Numbered from the stretch's first letter, positions 15,771 to 24,801 are shown. The stretch: 64,000 nt of DNA from Taklimakanibacter sp050246735 (GCA_050246735.1 JBFWVM010000012.1:62001-126000); one strand, 5' to 3'. The notes: generated from the letters alone by a model not told the origin. Made by a program: numbers and translations.

Positions 15771-17074
15771 GCAGTCGCCTTCCGCCTGAGAATGGCCGCG
15801 CGCGATGCCAGGACCTTGTCGATGCGCCGCCCGTCGAGATCGATGATCTCGAAGCGCCAGCCGGCATGCTCGACATGCTCGCCCACCGCGGGCAGCCGCC
15901 CGAAGCGCTCGAGCATGAGGCCGGCCACCGTGTGATAGACGCGCTTCTCCGGCAGAGGCAGGCTCAGAAGCTCCTCGAGCGCATCGACCGGCATGCTGCC
16001 GGAAAGCAGGTATGAGCCGTCGTCGCGCTCGGTGGCGTCGGGCTCTGGCGGGCCTTCCTCGGTGTGGAAGCTGCCGACGATGGCCTCGAGGATGTCGGCC
16101 GACGTGACCACGCCTTCGAAATGGCCGAACTCGTCATGGACGAGGCCGATATGGACGGGACTGTCCTTGAGCTTTCCCACGACGTCGAGAGCATCCATCG
16201 TGTCGGGGACGATCGGCGCCTGGCGGACGAATTTGCGCGGGTCGGGCTTGCGTCCCTTGAGATAGGCGTCGAGCATGTCCTTGGCCTGGATGATCCCGAT
16301 GATGACGTCCGGGTCGCCGTCCGAGACGGGAAGGCGCGAATGCACGCTTTCGTTGATCGCGCGGCGGATCTGCGCGACCGAATCGGTCAGATCTATGACG
16401 TCGACGTCGTGGCGGGGCGTCATCACCGCGCGCACCGGGCGGCTGCCGAGCTGCATGACGCCGGAGATCATCTGCCTTTCGTCGCTGCCGAGCACTCCGG
16501 CGGTTTCCGCCTCGGCGATCAGCGTGCGGATCTCCTCTTCCGTCACCTGCGATTCGGGCGAGGCCTTGCGCCTGAGGAGAAAGAGCACCAGCCGGCCGGA
16601 CGCATCGAGCAGCGAGACGATGGGGCCCGCGACTTGCGACATGACGGTCATGAACGGCGCGACGACGCAGGCGATGCGCTCGGCGTTGCGCAGGGCGAGC
16701 TGCTTCGGCACCAGCTCCCCGATGATGAGCGAGAAATAGGTGATGACCGCGACCACGAGGCCGAGGCCCAGAGGTTTCGCCCAGGCCGGCTCCATGCCGA
16801 GGCCCTGGAACCACCGCGAGACGTGATCGCCGAGCGAAGCGCCGGAATAGGCGCCGGCCAGGATGCCGACGAGGGTGATGCCGATCTGCACCGCCGACAG
16901 GAACCGTCCCGGATTGGCGGCGAGCGCCAGCGCGCGCTTGGCGCCCTTCACCCTGCGATCGGCCAGCGCCTTGAGCCTGGGCCGCCTGGCCGAGACGACC
17001 GCGAGCTCCGACATCGCGAAAAGGCCATTGATGAAGATGAGGATCAGGACGACGATAACGTCTAGGATGGGCAT
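15767..17074 (-). CDS. hemolysin-family (CNNM/CorC-type) membrane protein with CBS domains
   Basis: 435 residues. Domain order: DUF21/CNNM membrane domain (residues about 1-190, starting DVIVVLILIFINGLFAMSE with three to four helices), a CBS pair (about 210-330, including VMTPRHDVDVIDL and VHIGLVHDEFGHFEGVVT), and a CorC/HlyC C-terminal domain (about 345-425). Family members are tied to magnesium or cobalt efflux; the 'hemolysin' label is historical. It is the first gene of the pair with the ExoD-like gene and diverges from clpP with a 156-base spacer. Confidence 0.88.
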   Translation of the reverse strand: MPILDVIVVLILIFINGLFAMSELAVVSARRPRLKALADRRVKGAKRALALAANPGRFLSAVQIGITLVGILAGAYSGASLGDHVSRWFQGLGMEPAWAKPLGLGLVVAVITYFSLIIGELVPKQLALRNAERIACVVAPFMTVMSQVAGPIVSLLDASGRLVLFLLRRKASPESQVTEEEIRTLIAEAETAGVLGSDERQMISGVMQLGSRPVRAVMTPRHDVDVIDLTDSVAQIRRAINESVHSRLPVSDGDPDVIIGIIQAKDMLDAYLKGRKPDPRKFVRQAPIVPDTMDALDVVGKLKDSPVHIGLVHDEFGHFEGVVTSADILEAIVGSFHTEEGPPEPDATERDDGSYLLSGSMPVDALEELLSLPLPEKRVYHTVAGLMLERFGRLPAVGEHVEHAGWRFEIIDLDGRRIDKVLASRAAILRRKATA

Positions 17075-17230
17075 GGTTCCACGATAATGGGGCAGCGCTC
17101 CCGTGGTTGCAAATCCCTTGACGGGGCTTGCTTCCGAAGCGGAAATGCTGCACCTCTTCCGGTTCGCCCGGAGATCACTTATCTATGCAGGGCTGAATCT
17201 CACCCCGAATCGCAAATTCTCAGGACTTTC

Positions 17231-17857
17231 ATGCGCGATCCTATTGAAACTCATGCTTCTTTTTGGCCCCAGGTGATTGTCCAGGAGTCTCGCGGCGAAC
17301 GCGTCTACGACCTTCCCTCGAGGCTCCTGCGCGAACGCATCATCTTCATCACCGGGCCGATCGACGACGGGGTGGCGGCTTCGGTGTCGATGCAGCTCCT
17401 CTTTCTCGAAGCCGAGAATCCCAAGAAGGAGATCTCGATCTACATCAACTCGCCGGGCGGCGTCGTCACCGCCGGCCTGTCGATCTACGACACGATGCAG
17501 TTCATCCGCCCGCCGATCTCGACCACCGTCATGGGCCAGGCGGCGTCCATGGGCTCGCTCCTGCTGTGCGCGGGCGACAAGGGCATGCGTTTCGCGCTCC
17601 CCAATGCCCGCATCATGGTGCATCAGCCCTCCGGCGGCTTCCAGGGCCAGGTCACCGACATCCTCATCCATGCCAAGGAGGTCGAGGCGCTGAAGCGCCG
17701 GCTCAACGAGATCTACGAGAGACATACCGGCCAGTCGCTGAAGGCCGTCGAAGAGGCGCTGGAGAGGGACAATTTCTTCACCGCCGAGAAGGCCCGCGAA
17801 TTCGGCCTGGTCGACAAGGTGATCGACAAGCGCCCGGTTCCGGCAGAGACCAAATAA
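17231..17857 (+). CDS. clpP: ATP-dependent Clp protease proteolytic subunit
   Basis: 208 residues from the ATG at 17231; the frame runs further upstream but the N-terminal RDPIETHASFWPQVIVQES is the normal mature-type start for alphaproteobacteria. The serine-protease triad is complete: Ser106 in GQAASMGS, His131 in MVHQPSGG and Asp180 in ERDNFF. ClpP forms a 14-mer barrel in the cytoplasm that degrades proteins fed by ClpX or ClpA. clpX follows after 172 bases, so clpX may also have its own promoter. Confidence 0.97.
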   Translation: MRDPIETHASFWPQVIVQESRGERVYDLPSRLLRERIIFITGPIDDGVAASVSMQLLFLEAENPKKEISIYINSPGGVVTAGLSIYDTMQFIRPPISTTVMGQAASMGSLLLCAGDKGMRFALPNARIMVHQPSGGFQGQVTDILIHAKEVEALKRRLNEIYERHTGQSLKAVEEALERDNFFTAEKAREFGLVDKVIDKRPVPAETK

Positions 17858-17920
17858 TTGGCGGATTCGTCCTTTACACCCTATTATCGCCTCGCTGGAA
17901 ACTGTCCCGAGGGACGGTTG

Positions 17921-17935
17921 AATCAATCCTTGATT
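17921..17935. other. short inverted repeat upstream of clpX
   Basis: AATCAA-TCC-TTGATT, a perfect six-base inverted repeat in the 172-base gap between clpP and clpX. It could be a regulator-binding site or a weak stem; I cannot assign a regulator. Confidence 0.35.
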
Positions 17936-18029
17936 AACCGGCGGGGCGCATGCTCAAATTGAGTCGGCCGTGTCAGGATGATGACAGCCATTCGGGCCCG
18001 GCCAGTTGAGAGTTCGAGGAAGACTGACG

Positions 18030-19307
18030 ATGACCAAATCCGGCGGCGGCGACAGCAAGAACACTCTGTACTGCTCCTTCTGCGGCAAGAGCCAGCACGA
18101 GGTCCGCAAGCTCATTGCCGGGCCGACTGTGTTCATTTGCGACGAATGCGTCGAGCTGTGCATGGACATCATCCGCGAGGAGAACAAGTCCTCGCTGGTG
18201 AAGACCAAGGACGGCGTGCCGACGCCGCATGAGATCCGCAAGGTGCTCGACGACTATGTCATTGGCCAGGATCACGCCAAGAAGGTGCTCTCCGTCGCGG
18301 TCCACAACCACTACAAGCGTCTCAACCACGCGCAGAAGAACAACGACGTCGAGCTCGCCAAGTCGAACATCCTGCTGGTGGGGCCCACCGGCTGCGGCAA
18401 GACGCTGCTCGCCCAGACGCTGGCCCGCATCCTCGACGTGCCCTTCACCATGGCGGACGCGACGACGCTCACCGAGGCGGGCTATGTTGGCGAGGACGTC
18501 GAGAACATCATCCTGAAGCTCCTGCAGTCGGCCGACTACAATGTCGAGCGCGCCCAGCGCGGCATCGTCTATATCGACGAGGTCGACAAGATCTCGCGCA
18601 AGTCTGACAATCCCTCGATCACCCGCGATGTGTCGGGCGAGGGCGTTCAGCAGGCGCTGCTCAAGATCATGGAAGGCACCGTGGCCTCGGTTCCCCCGCA
18701 GGGCGGGCGCAAGCATCCGCAGCAGGAGTTCCTGCAGGTCGACACCACCAACATCCTGTTCGTGTGCGGCGGCGCCTTTGCCGGCCTCGACCGCATCATC
18801 GCCCAGCGCGGCAAGGGGTCCGGCATCGGCTTCGGCGCCGAGGTCAAGTCCCCCGAGGACCGGCGCACCGGCGAGGTCCTGCGCTCGCTCGAGCCCGAGG
18901 ACCTGCTGAAGTTCGGCCTGATCCCCGAATTCGTCGGCCGTCTTCCGGTCGTGGCGACGCTCGAGGATCTCGACGAGCCGGCCCTCATCCAGATTCTGAC
19001 CGAGCCCAAGAACGCGCTCATCAAGCAGTATCAGCGCCTGTTCGAGCTCGAGGGCGTCAAGCTGACGGTCGCCGAGGAGGCGCTGCGCTCCATCGCGCGG
19101 CGCGCCATCGAGCGCAAGACCGGCGCCCGCGGCCTGCGCTCGATCATGGAGGCCATCCTCCTCGATACGATGTTCGACCTGCCGGCCATGGACGGGGTCC
19201 AGGAAGTGGTGATCTCGAAGGACGTCGTCGAAGGCGACGCCAGGCCCTTGCTGATCTATGCCGATCGCGAGAAGCAGCCGATCAAGGCGGCGCCGGTTTC
19301 CGCCTAG
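18030..19307 (+). CDS. clpX: ATP-dependent Clp protease ATP-binding subunit ClpX
   Basis: 425 residues; ATG at 18030 with GAGGAAG upstream. The AAA+ unfoldase hexamer recognises and threads substrates into ClpP. Seen: N-terminal zinc-binding domain with four cysteines at 15, 18, 37 and 40 (CSFC...CDEC), Walker A GPTGCGKT at 118-125, the Walker B IVYIDEVDKI, and a ClpP-docking loop IGF (GSGIGFGAEV). The stop codon TAG (19305-19307) is also the first triplet of a structured repeat that fills the start of the downstream spacer. Confidence 0.98.
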   Translation: MTKSGGGDSKNTLYCSFCGKSQHEVRKLIAGPTVFICDECVELCMDIIREENKSSLVKTKDGVPTPHEIRKVLDDYVIGQDHAKKVLSVAVHNHYKRLNHAQKNNDVELAKSNILLVGPTGCGKTLLAQTLARILDVPFTMADATTLTEAGYVGEDVENIILKLLQSADYNVERAQRGIVYIDEVDKISRKSDNPSITRDVSGEGVQQALLKIMEGTVASVPPQGGRKHPQQEFLQVDTTNILFVCGGAFAGLDRIIAQRGKGSGIGFGAEVKSPEDRRTGEVLRSLEPEDLLKFGLIPEFVGRLPVVATLEDLDEPALIQILTEPKNALIKQYQRLFELEGVKLTVAEEALRSIARRAIERKTGARGLRSIMEAILLDTMFDLPAMDGVQEVVISKDVVEGDARPLLIYADREKQPIKAAPVSA

Positions 19308-19418
19308 CGCGCATCCCGGCGAGGTGGAATCACCTCGCCGAAAAGGATTCGCGCCAAATCAATATGTTGGAGCAAATTCTTATCGCCAAAGTCTGCAACT
19401 TTGGCGGAATTTGCTCTA
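19305..19418 (+). repeat. structured 114-base intergenic repeat, copy A
   Basis: Starts CTAGCGCGC-side at the clpX stop and ends TTTGCTCTA. Two hairpins: nine perfect pairs GGCGAGGTG/CACCTCGCC around a GAAT loop (19318-19339), and a long stem at 19370-19416 with ten outer pairs (GAGCAAATTC/GAATTTGCTC), a four-base left bulge and nine inner pairs (CGCCAAAGT/ACTTTGGCG). A second copy of the same length is at 55699-55812, about 71% identical and folding the same way. May act as attenuator, terminator-like stem or mobile non-coding element; the role is unknown. Confidence 0.85.
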
Positions 19419-19670
19419 AAGTAGCAGGCCGGAACCGCTGCCCGCGGGCGTTTGTCAAGGGATTGAAAAACGTTGACGCTGCCTCCATTTGAGGAGCGGA
19501 TTGAGCTGGGCTGTCCGGAAGTTTCCGCGTAAAATAGGGCACTTGCGGATTGGCTTGGCCCGAATCGCGGCACCGAAGGTCCGTAGCTTGAAAAAGGGTG
19601 CGTTTGTCCTGCGGGAGGCGTATCGGAAGTGCGGATCTCACGCGTGGCCCAACCCGCGAAAGGAAACAAA
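19419..19670. other. clpX-lon spacer, probable lon promoter region
   Basis: Together with copy A of the repeat, this makes a 363-base gap without a gene. Short open frames here are not coding-like. CTTGAAAAA at 19587 resembles a heat-shock -35 element, but I see no good matching -10, so I do not call a heat-shock promoter. AAGGAAAC just ahead of 19671 is the lon ribosome site. Confidence 0.4.
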
Positions 19671-22106
19671 ATGACCTCGACCCCCTCCCGGCCAGCTTCT
19701 TCCGCCGGACCTGAAACGCTCCCCGTCCTGCCGCTCCGCGACATCGTCGTCTTTCCCCATATGATCGTGCCGCTCTTCGTCGGCCGCGAGAAGTCGATCC
19801 GGGCGCTCGAGGATGTGATGCGCGAGGAGAAGCGCATCCTGCTGGTGGCGCAGAAGAACCCGGCGGACGACGATCCCGAGGCCGGGGCCATTTACGAGGT
19901 GGGAACGCTGGCCCAGGTGCTGCAGCTCCTCAAGCTGCCCGACGGCACCGTCAAGGTTCTGGTCGAGGGCCTGGAGCGCGCCAGGATCCAGGGCTTCACG
20001 CCGCGCGCCGAGTTCTTCGAGGCGAAGATCGCGATCCTGCCCAACGAGACCGACGAGCAGGCCGAGACCGAGGCGCTGTCGCGCACCGCCATGGCCCAGT
20101 TCGAGAGCTACGTGAAGCTCAACAAGAAGGTGCCGCAGGAAGTGATGGCGACGCTGTCGCAGATCACCGACTATGCCAAGCTCGCCGACACCATCGCCGC
20201 CCATCTCGCCATCAAGATCCCCGAGAAGCAGGAGCTGCTCGAGCTCGCTTCGGCCGCCAAGCGGCTGGAGAAGGTCTATGCGCTGATGGAGAGCGAGATC
20301 TCGGTGCTCCAGGTCGAGAAGCGCATCCGCTCGCGCGTCAAGCGCCAGATGGAGAAGACCCAGCGCGAATACTACCTGAACGAGCAGATGAAGGCCATTC
20401 AGAAGGAGCTCGGCGACGGCGACGAGCGCGACGAGCTGAACGAGCTCGACCAGAAGATCAAGAACACCAAGCTCTCCAAGGAGGCGCGCGAGCGCGCCGA
20501 CGCCGAGCTGAAGAAGCTCCGCCAGATGAGCCCGATGTCGGCGGAAGCGACGGTGGTGCGCAACTATCTCGACTGGCTGCTCAACATCCCGTGGGGCCAG
20601 AAGAGCAAGATCAAGCGCGACCTCAAATATGCCGGCGACGTTCTCGATGCCGATCACTTCGGCCTCGACAAGGTGAAGGAGCGCATCGTCGAGTATCTGG
20701 CGGTGCAGAGCCGCACCAACAAGCTGCGCGGGCCCATATTGTGCCTGGTGGGCCCTCCGGGCGTCGGCAAGACGTCGCTCGGCAAGTCGATCGCCAGGGC
20801 GACGGGGCGCGAGTTCATCCGCATGTCGCTGGGCGGTGTGCGCGACGAGGCCGAGATCAGGGGTCATCGGCGCACCTATATCGGCTCGATGCCGGGCAAG
20901 GTGATCCAGTCGATGCGCAAGGCGAAGAAGGCGAACCCGCTCTTCCTCCTGGACGAGATCGACAAGATGGGCATGGACTTCCGCGGCGACCCGTCCTCGG
21001 CGCTGCTCGAGGTCCTCGATCCCGAGCAGAACTCGTCCTTCATGGACCACTATCTGGAGGTCGAATACGACCTCTCGAACGTGATGTTCGTCACCACGGC
21101 GAACACGCTCAACATCCCGCCGGCGCTCATGGACCGCATGGAGATCATCCGCATCGCCGGCTACACCGAGCAGGAGAAGCTCGAGATCGCCAAGCGGCAC
21201 CTGCTGCCCAAGGCGCTCGAGAACCACGGCCTCGACAGGAAGGAGTTCGAGCTCACCGACGCCGGCATCATGGAGGTGATCCGCCGCTATACGCGCGAGG
21301 CCGGGGTACGCAACCTCGAGCGCGAGATCAACTCGCTCGCCCGCAAGGCGGTCAAGGACATCATGATGTCCAAGAACGCCAAGAAGCGGATCAAGGCGAC
21401 GCCTGACGTCATCGAGAAATATCTCGGCGTCCCGAAGTTCCGGCACGGCGAGGCCGAGCGCGAGGATCAGGTGGGCGTGGTCACCGGCCTCGCCTGGACC
21501 GAGGTCGGCGGCGAGCTGCTCACCATCGAGGCCCTGATGATGCCGGGCAAGGGCAAGATGACCGTCACCGGCAACCTGCGCGACGTGATGAAGGAATCGA
21601 TCTCCGCCGCATCGTCCTATGTGCGCTCCAGGGCCGTCGATTTCGGCATCAAGCCGCCGGTCTTCGACAAGAAGGACATCCACGTGCACGTTCCGGAAGG
21701 GGCGACGCCCAAGGACGGTCCCTCCGCCGGCATCGCGATGGTGACGGCGATCGTCTCGGTGATGACCGGCATCCCGGTCCGCAGGGACGTGGCGATGACG
21801 GGCGAGATCACCTTGCGCGGCCGCGTGCTGCCCATCGGCGGCCTCAAGGAGAAGCTGCTCGCGGCGCTGCGCGCCGGCATGAAGAAGGTGATGATCCCGG
21901 AAGAGAACGCCAAGGACCTGGCCGAGATCCCGGACAATGTGAAGTCCGAGATGGAGATCATCCCGGTCGCCCGGATGGACGAGGTGCTGCGTCACGCGCT
22001 GACCCGGCATCCCGAGGCCATCACCTGGGACGAGGCGGCCGAGGAGGCGGCCAGCCGCGCGGCGCGCAAGCCCGACGAGACCGGCGAGGCCATGACCGCC
22101 CACTGA
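19671..22106 (+). CDS. lon: endopeptidase La (Lon protease)
   Basis: 811 residues, normal for LonA. A hexameric cytoplasmic AAA+ protease for misfolded and regulatory proteins. Order: N-terminal substrate domain (about 1-310, LPVLPLRDIVVFPHMIVPLF), AAA+ module with Walker A GPPGVGKTSLGKS (near 360) and FLLDEIDKMG, then the protease domain with Ser685 in GPSAGIAM and Lys728 in LKEKLLAALR, spaced 43 residues as in E. coli Lon. The ATG at 19671 follows AAGGAAAC; fourteen further upstream codons are open but lack such a site. Confidence 0.98.
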   Translation: MTSTPSRPASSAGPETLPVLPLRDIVVFPHMIVPLFVGREKSIRALEDVMREEKRILLVAQKNPADDDPEAGAIYEVGTLAQVLQLLKLPDGTVKVLVEGLERARIQGFTPRAEFFEAKIAILPNETDEQAETEALSRTAMAQFESYVKLNKKVPQEVMATLSQITDYAKLADTIAAHLAIKIPEKQELLELASAAKRLEKVYALMESEISVLQVEKRIRSRVKRQMEKTQREYYLNEQMKAIQKELGDGDERDELNELDQKIKNTKLSKEARERADAELKKLRQMSPMSAEATVVRNYLDWLLNIPWGQKSKIKRDLKYAGDVLDADHFGLDKVKERIVEYLAVQSRTNKLRGPILCLVGPPGVGKTSLGKSIARATGREFIRMSLGGVRDEAEIRGHRRTYIGSMPGKVIQSMRKAKKANPLFLLDEIDKMGMDFRGDPSSALLEVLDPEQNSSFMDHYLEVEYDLSNVMFVTTANTLNIPPALMDRMEIIRIAGYTEQEKLEIAKRHLLPKALENHGLDRKEFELTDAGIMEVIRRYTREAGVRNLEREINSLARKAVKDIMMSKNAKKRIKATPDVIEKYLGVPKFRHGEAEREDQVGVVTGLAWTEVGGELLTIEALMMPGKGKMTVTGNLRDVMKESISAASSYVRSRAVDFGIKPPVFDKKDIHVHVPEGATPKDGPSAGIAMVTAIVSVMTGIPVRRDVAMTGEITLRGRVLPIGGLKEKLLAALRAGMKKVMIPEENAKDLAEIPDNVKSEMEIIPVARMDEVLRHALTRHPEAITWDEAAEEAASRAARKPDETGEAMTAH

Positions 22107-22168
22107 CCGGCGTCCAAACTTGAGCGGAATCAAAGGTTTCCGCGAATCAGTCCGAACTCGCGAAATGC

Positions 22169-22200
22169 GCGGCGCCTTCCCCCGGGAGGCGCCGCTTTCT
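22169..22200 (+). terminator. intrinsic terminator after lon
   Basis: GCGGCGCCT (22169-22177) pairs perfectly with AGGCGCCGC (22187-22195) around a nine-base loop, followed by TTTCT. It separates lon from the HU gene, which therefore needs its own promoter in 22201-22350. Confidence 0.8.
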
Positions 22201-22350
22201 GTTGATAACCACCAATAACTGCTTGAATTGAGTCACGATTTCCCGGGTGGGGAGAAAGCGCTTGCAAAGCGGTCCTTTTGGGCGACCATGTTCCGGAACG
22301 GCGTGTGGCGTAGTGCGTGAGCTCACTCAACACCAACGAGGATTGGGGTC

Positions 22351-22626
22351 ATGAACAAGAACGAACTCATCGCCAAGGTGGCCAAGGATGCCAAGCTGAC
22401 CAAGGGCGAGGCGGGCGAGGCCGTGGTGGCGACGCTCGGCAACATCATGAAGGCCTTGCGCGGCGGCGACGACGTCAGGCTCGTCGGCTTCGGCACCTTC
22501 ACGGTGACGCGCCGCAAGGCGGGCCAGGGGCGCAACCCCCAGACCGGCGAGATGATCAGGCTTCCCGCTTCCAAGCGGCCCAAGTTCCGGGCCGGCAAGA
22601 TGCTGAAGAAGGCGGTGAACGGCTAG
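22351..22626 (+). CDS. hupB: HU-family DNA-binding protein
   Basis: 91 residues, standard length. Nucleoid protein that binds and bends DNA as a dimer. The N-terminal helices (MNKNELIAKVAKDAKLTKGE), the core VRLVGFGTFTVTRRKAGQGR and the DNA-wrapping arm GRNPQTGEMIRLPASKRPKF are all there, and the end FRAGKMLKKAVNG is normal. It follows lon as in many alphaproteobacteria, and ends before its own terminator at 22660-22693. Confidence 0.97.
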   Translation: MNKNELIAKVAKDAKLTKGEAGEAVVATLGNIMKALRGGDDVRLVGFGTFTVTRRKAGQGRNPQTGEMIRLPASKRPKFRAGKMLKKAVNG

Positions 22627-22659
22627 ACGCACCCGCAGGACGAACTCGGATCTCATCAG

Positions 22660-22693
22660 CCCCGCGTGCCCTTCAGTCACACGCGGGGTTTTC
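22660..22693 (+). terminator. intrinsic terminator after the HU gene
   Basis: CCCCGCGTG (22660-22668), an eleven-base loop, CACGCGGGG (22680-22688), then TTTTCC. Perfect nine-pair stem and T-run 34 bases behind the HU stop codon. Confidence 0.88.
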
Positions 22694-22755
22694 CATGGCC
22701 GATCCGGGATATATAAAGCCGGCAATTCCGGAAGGGGGAACGGACCGGTCCCGAG

Positions 22756-23529
22756 ATGAGCACGGCAGCGGCGAAGGAGGAGAATCTGTGGGGCGCGCGG
22801 GCGCTCGACTGGGCCGGCTGCAGCGAGCCGGCCTGGCGGGACGTCTTCGTCGCCGTTCTCGAGCAGGCCCATGTCGGACAGGGCACGCGCTATCTCGACA
22901 TCGGCTGCGGGGCGGGGGGCGCCATGGTCCTGGCGCGCGAGCGGGGCGCGCTCGTCTCGGGCTGCGATGCCGCCGAGAGCCTGGTGGCCATCGCCCGCGA
23001 GCGCCTGCCGGGCGCCAAGATACTGCTCGGCGACATGGAGGACATGCCGTTCGTCGAGGAGACCTTCGACGCGGTGACCGGGATCAACGTCTTCCAGTTC
23101 GCCGGCAATCAGCGCCAGGCCTTTGCCGAGGCGGCGCGCGTCACCCGCAGGGGCGGCTCGGTCACCATGCTGGTCTGGGGGCCGCGCGAGAAATGCGATC
23201 TCCTGGGCGAGGTGATGGCGCAGATCATCGCCCTCCTGCCGCCGCAGCCGCCGGTCCCGACCTTGCCTCTGGCCGCGGCGGCCGAGGACTTCATGCGCGA
23301 CGCGGGGCTCGAGCCCGAGGTCAAGGGCGACATCATCGCCACCCTGACCTATCCCGATCACGCGACCGCGGTGAAGGCCGTCCTCGCCGCCTGCGAGCGC
23401 GCCATCAGGCTCAAGGGCGAGGCGGCCGTCCGCAGGAAGGCGGAAGCGGCCCTGGCCCCCTTCGTCGACGCGAAGGGCGTCGTCAAACTGCGCAACATGT
23501 TCCGGCTGGTCACCGCCCGGCGCCTGTGA
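22756..23529 (+). CDS. class I SAM-dependent methyltransferase
   Basis: 257 residues. The Rossmann-like methyltransferase fold shows motif I TRYLDIGCGAGGAMVLA, the acidic residue after strand 2 in SGCDAAESLV, motif II-like LLGDMEDMPF and VTRRGGSVTMLVWG. The methyl acceptor is not readable. It stands between the HU gene and tRNA-Val, in the same direction, with its own leader. Confidence 0.85.
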   Translation: MSTAAAKEENLWGARALDWAGCSEPAWRDVFVAVLEQAHVGQGTRYLDIGCGAGGAMVLARERGALVSGCDAAESLVAIARERLPGAKILLGDMEDMPFVEETFDAVTGINVFQFAGNQRQAFAEAARVTRRGGSVTMLVWGPREKCDLLGEVMAQIIALLPPQPPVPTLPLAAAAEDFMRDAGLEPEVKGDIIATLTYPDHATAVKAVLAACERAIRLKGEAAVRRKAEAALAPFVDAKGVVKLRNMFRLVTARRL

Positions 23530-23593
23530 GTGGGCGGCGGTGGCTGGCTTGCCTCGGGACGCCCCGGCGGCTAAGACCGGAGCGCGCGCGAGC

Positions 23594-23667
<74 letters not shown>

Positions 23668-23669
<2 letters not shown>

Positions 23670-23698
23670 GCCTTCGCTCGCGAAGCATGCGAAGGCTG
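23668..23698. repeat. hairpin repeat abutting tRNA-Val
   Basis: CAGCCTTCGC (23668-23677) pairs perfectly with GCGAAGGCTG (23689-23698) around an eleven-base loop. It overlaps the CCA end of the tRNA. Similar CAGCCTTCGC-type palindromes are common in rhizobial intergenic DNA, often next to GIY-YIG reading frames, as is the case here. Confidence 0.6.
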
Positions 23699-23773
23699 CC
23701 GCGCCGAAGCCCAAGGGCGAAGGCGGGCCGCTTTCCGCGAGCTACGGCTCGGCAAGCCAACCGAAGAGCCTCG

Positions 23774-23921
23774 ATGGTCTATGTCCATATTTTGCAGAGC
23801 CAAGTACATGCCGTGGACCATCAAGACCTATATCGCCTTCACTGACGGAAAGCAGGCCGTCGCCTTCGAAAAGTACCTCAAATCCGCTTCCGGCAGAGCC
23901 TTCTCGAAAAAGCGATTGTAA
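23774..23921 (+). pseudogene. remnant of a GIY-YIG nuclease gene
   Basis: The start ATG at 23774 opens MVYVHILQS, the normal beginning of the small GIY-YIG endonuclease family. The other end of the domain appears about 35 bases later in a different frame: WTIKTYIAFTDGKQAVAFEK, then YLKSASGRAFSKKRL and a TAA at 23919-23921. About 35-45 residues in the middle, including the second catalytic YIG-region and the Arg, are missing, and the frame is broken. The gene is dead or reduced to a short fragment. Confidence 0.7.
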
Positions 23922-24106
23922 CGGTTGTATGCCTGGCATGGCCGATCGTGCGTAGGCCACGAGCCGGAATGCATTCAAGCAAGATCGTGACATCGAGCTG
24001 AGATGATCTCACATATAGTCGGTCCATTTGCCGCCATCGACGGACCCAACTCTCGTTGCATGACCACGGCGTGCCATGGCTGGATGAGCATTGAGGTTGT
24101 CAAGGC
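23922..24106. other. intergenic region, nothing recognised
   Basis: Together with the hairpin and the pseudogene this forms a 437-base gap between tRNA-Val and the next gene. The short open frames on the plus strand have no coding signs. The base composition is less GC-rich than the flanking genes. Confidence 0.4.
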
Positions 24107-24640
24107 TCACTCGCCTCCGAGAAAGCTCCTGCTGTTGCAGGAAATCTCCGTCTTGCCGGCGACGAATGTCGGCTCGCCGATATCGAGTCGGGGCTCGCCC
24201 TTGAGGCCCAGGCGCTTCTTGGCGCGCTCGAGCCAGTCGTCGGCGGCAGCCTCTTCGTCTTTTGTGATGAGCCGCAAGCCCATTCCCGGCGAGGGTCCGG
24301 GGCCGCGATAGTAGAACAGCGGATAGAGCTCGATGAGGAGCGGGTCCTGGCCTGACGCGCAGATATGCGTGAAGGCTATTCCGTCGATCTTGAGCGGCGG
24401 ATAGATGACCCAGCAGGACTCGCCGTCTGCGCGGTCGCCCTTCTTCGCGTCGATATGCCTGTGCCGGCTCAGATAGAGGAGCGTCGCGGTGGGATCGGGA
24501 GACGCGAGGCAGACGATCTCGCGCTGGAGATGGTCGATGAAGCTCTGGTCGATGTCTTCGGCCAAAGCGGAGACGGAGGTGAAAGCCGCAGCCAGAAGGA
24601 CGAAAAGTCCTCGCCATCCCAGCGTCATCCGTCTTGCCAT
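24107..24640 (-). CDS. exported protein of unknown function
   Basis: 177 residues from the ATG at 24640 (ATG at 24628 is an alternative). A signal peptide is clear: Arg residues, WRGLFVLLAAAF core and cleavage after SALA. The mature part has four cysteines (IVCLAS, ESCWVI, HICASG, ISCNSR), which suggests two disulfides in the periplasm. No known family recognised. It diverges from the small membrane-protein gene that follows. Confidence 0.65.
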   Translation of the reverse strand: MARRMTLGWRGLFVLLAAAFTSVSALAEDIDQSFIDHLQREIVCLASPDPTATLLYLSRHRHIDAKKGDRADGESCWVIYPPLKIDGIAFTHICASGQDPLLIELYPLFYYRGPGPSPGMGLRLITKDEEAAADDWLERAKKRLGLKGEPRLDIGEPTFVAGKTEISCNSRSFLGGE

Positions 24641-24801
24641 GGCAGAAACTCCGTCCCGATATGAGCGGCATCATAGAGGCATTTGCAGGCCCGGGATATT
24701 CCCCGGTATCTCGCGGCATCGCGCCGCATCATCGAACCTGCCTGCCATTCCCACGTTTCCGTCACGGGCTCGGCCGCAACTCCACCCTTCAGGAGGACGC
24801 C

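Noticed and set aside
17921..17935. FNR/FixK box upstream of clpX
   Set aside because: AATCAA-N3-TTGATT has the half-sites in the wrong orientation compared with TTGAT-N4-ATCAA.
19638..22133. 831-codon minus-strand open frame
   Set aside because: Shadow of lon; composition follows complementary codons, no recognisable domain.
24634..24801. Upstream extension of the small membrane protein at 24802
   Set aside because: AGGAGG is placed for the ATG at 24802, and the extension overlaps the divergent gene and is not coding-like.
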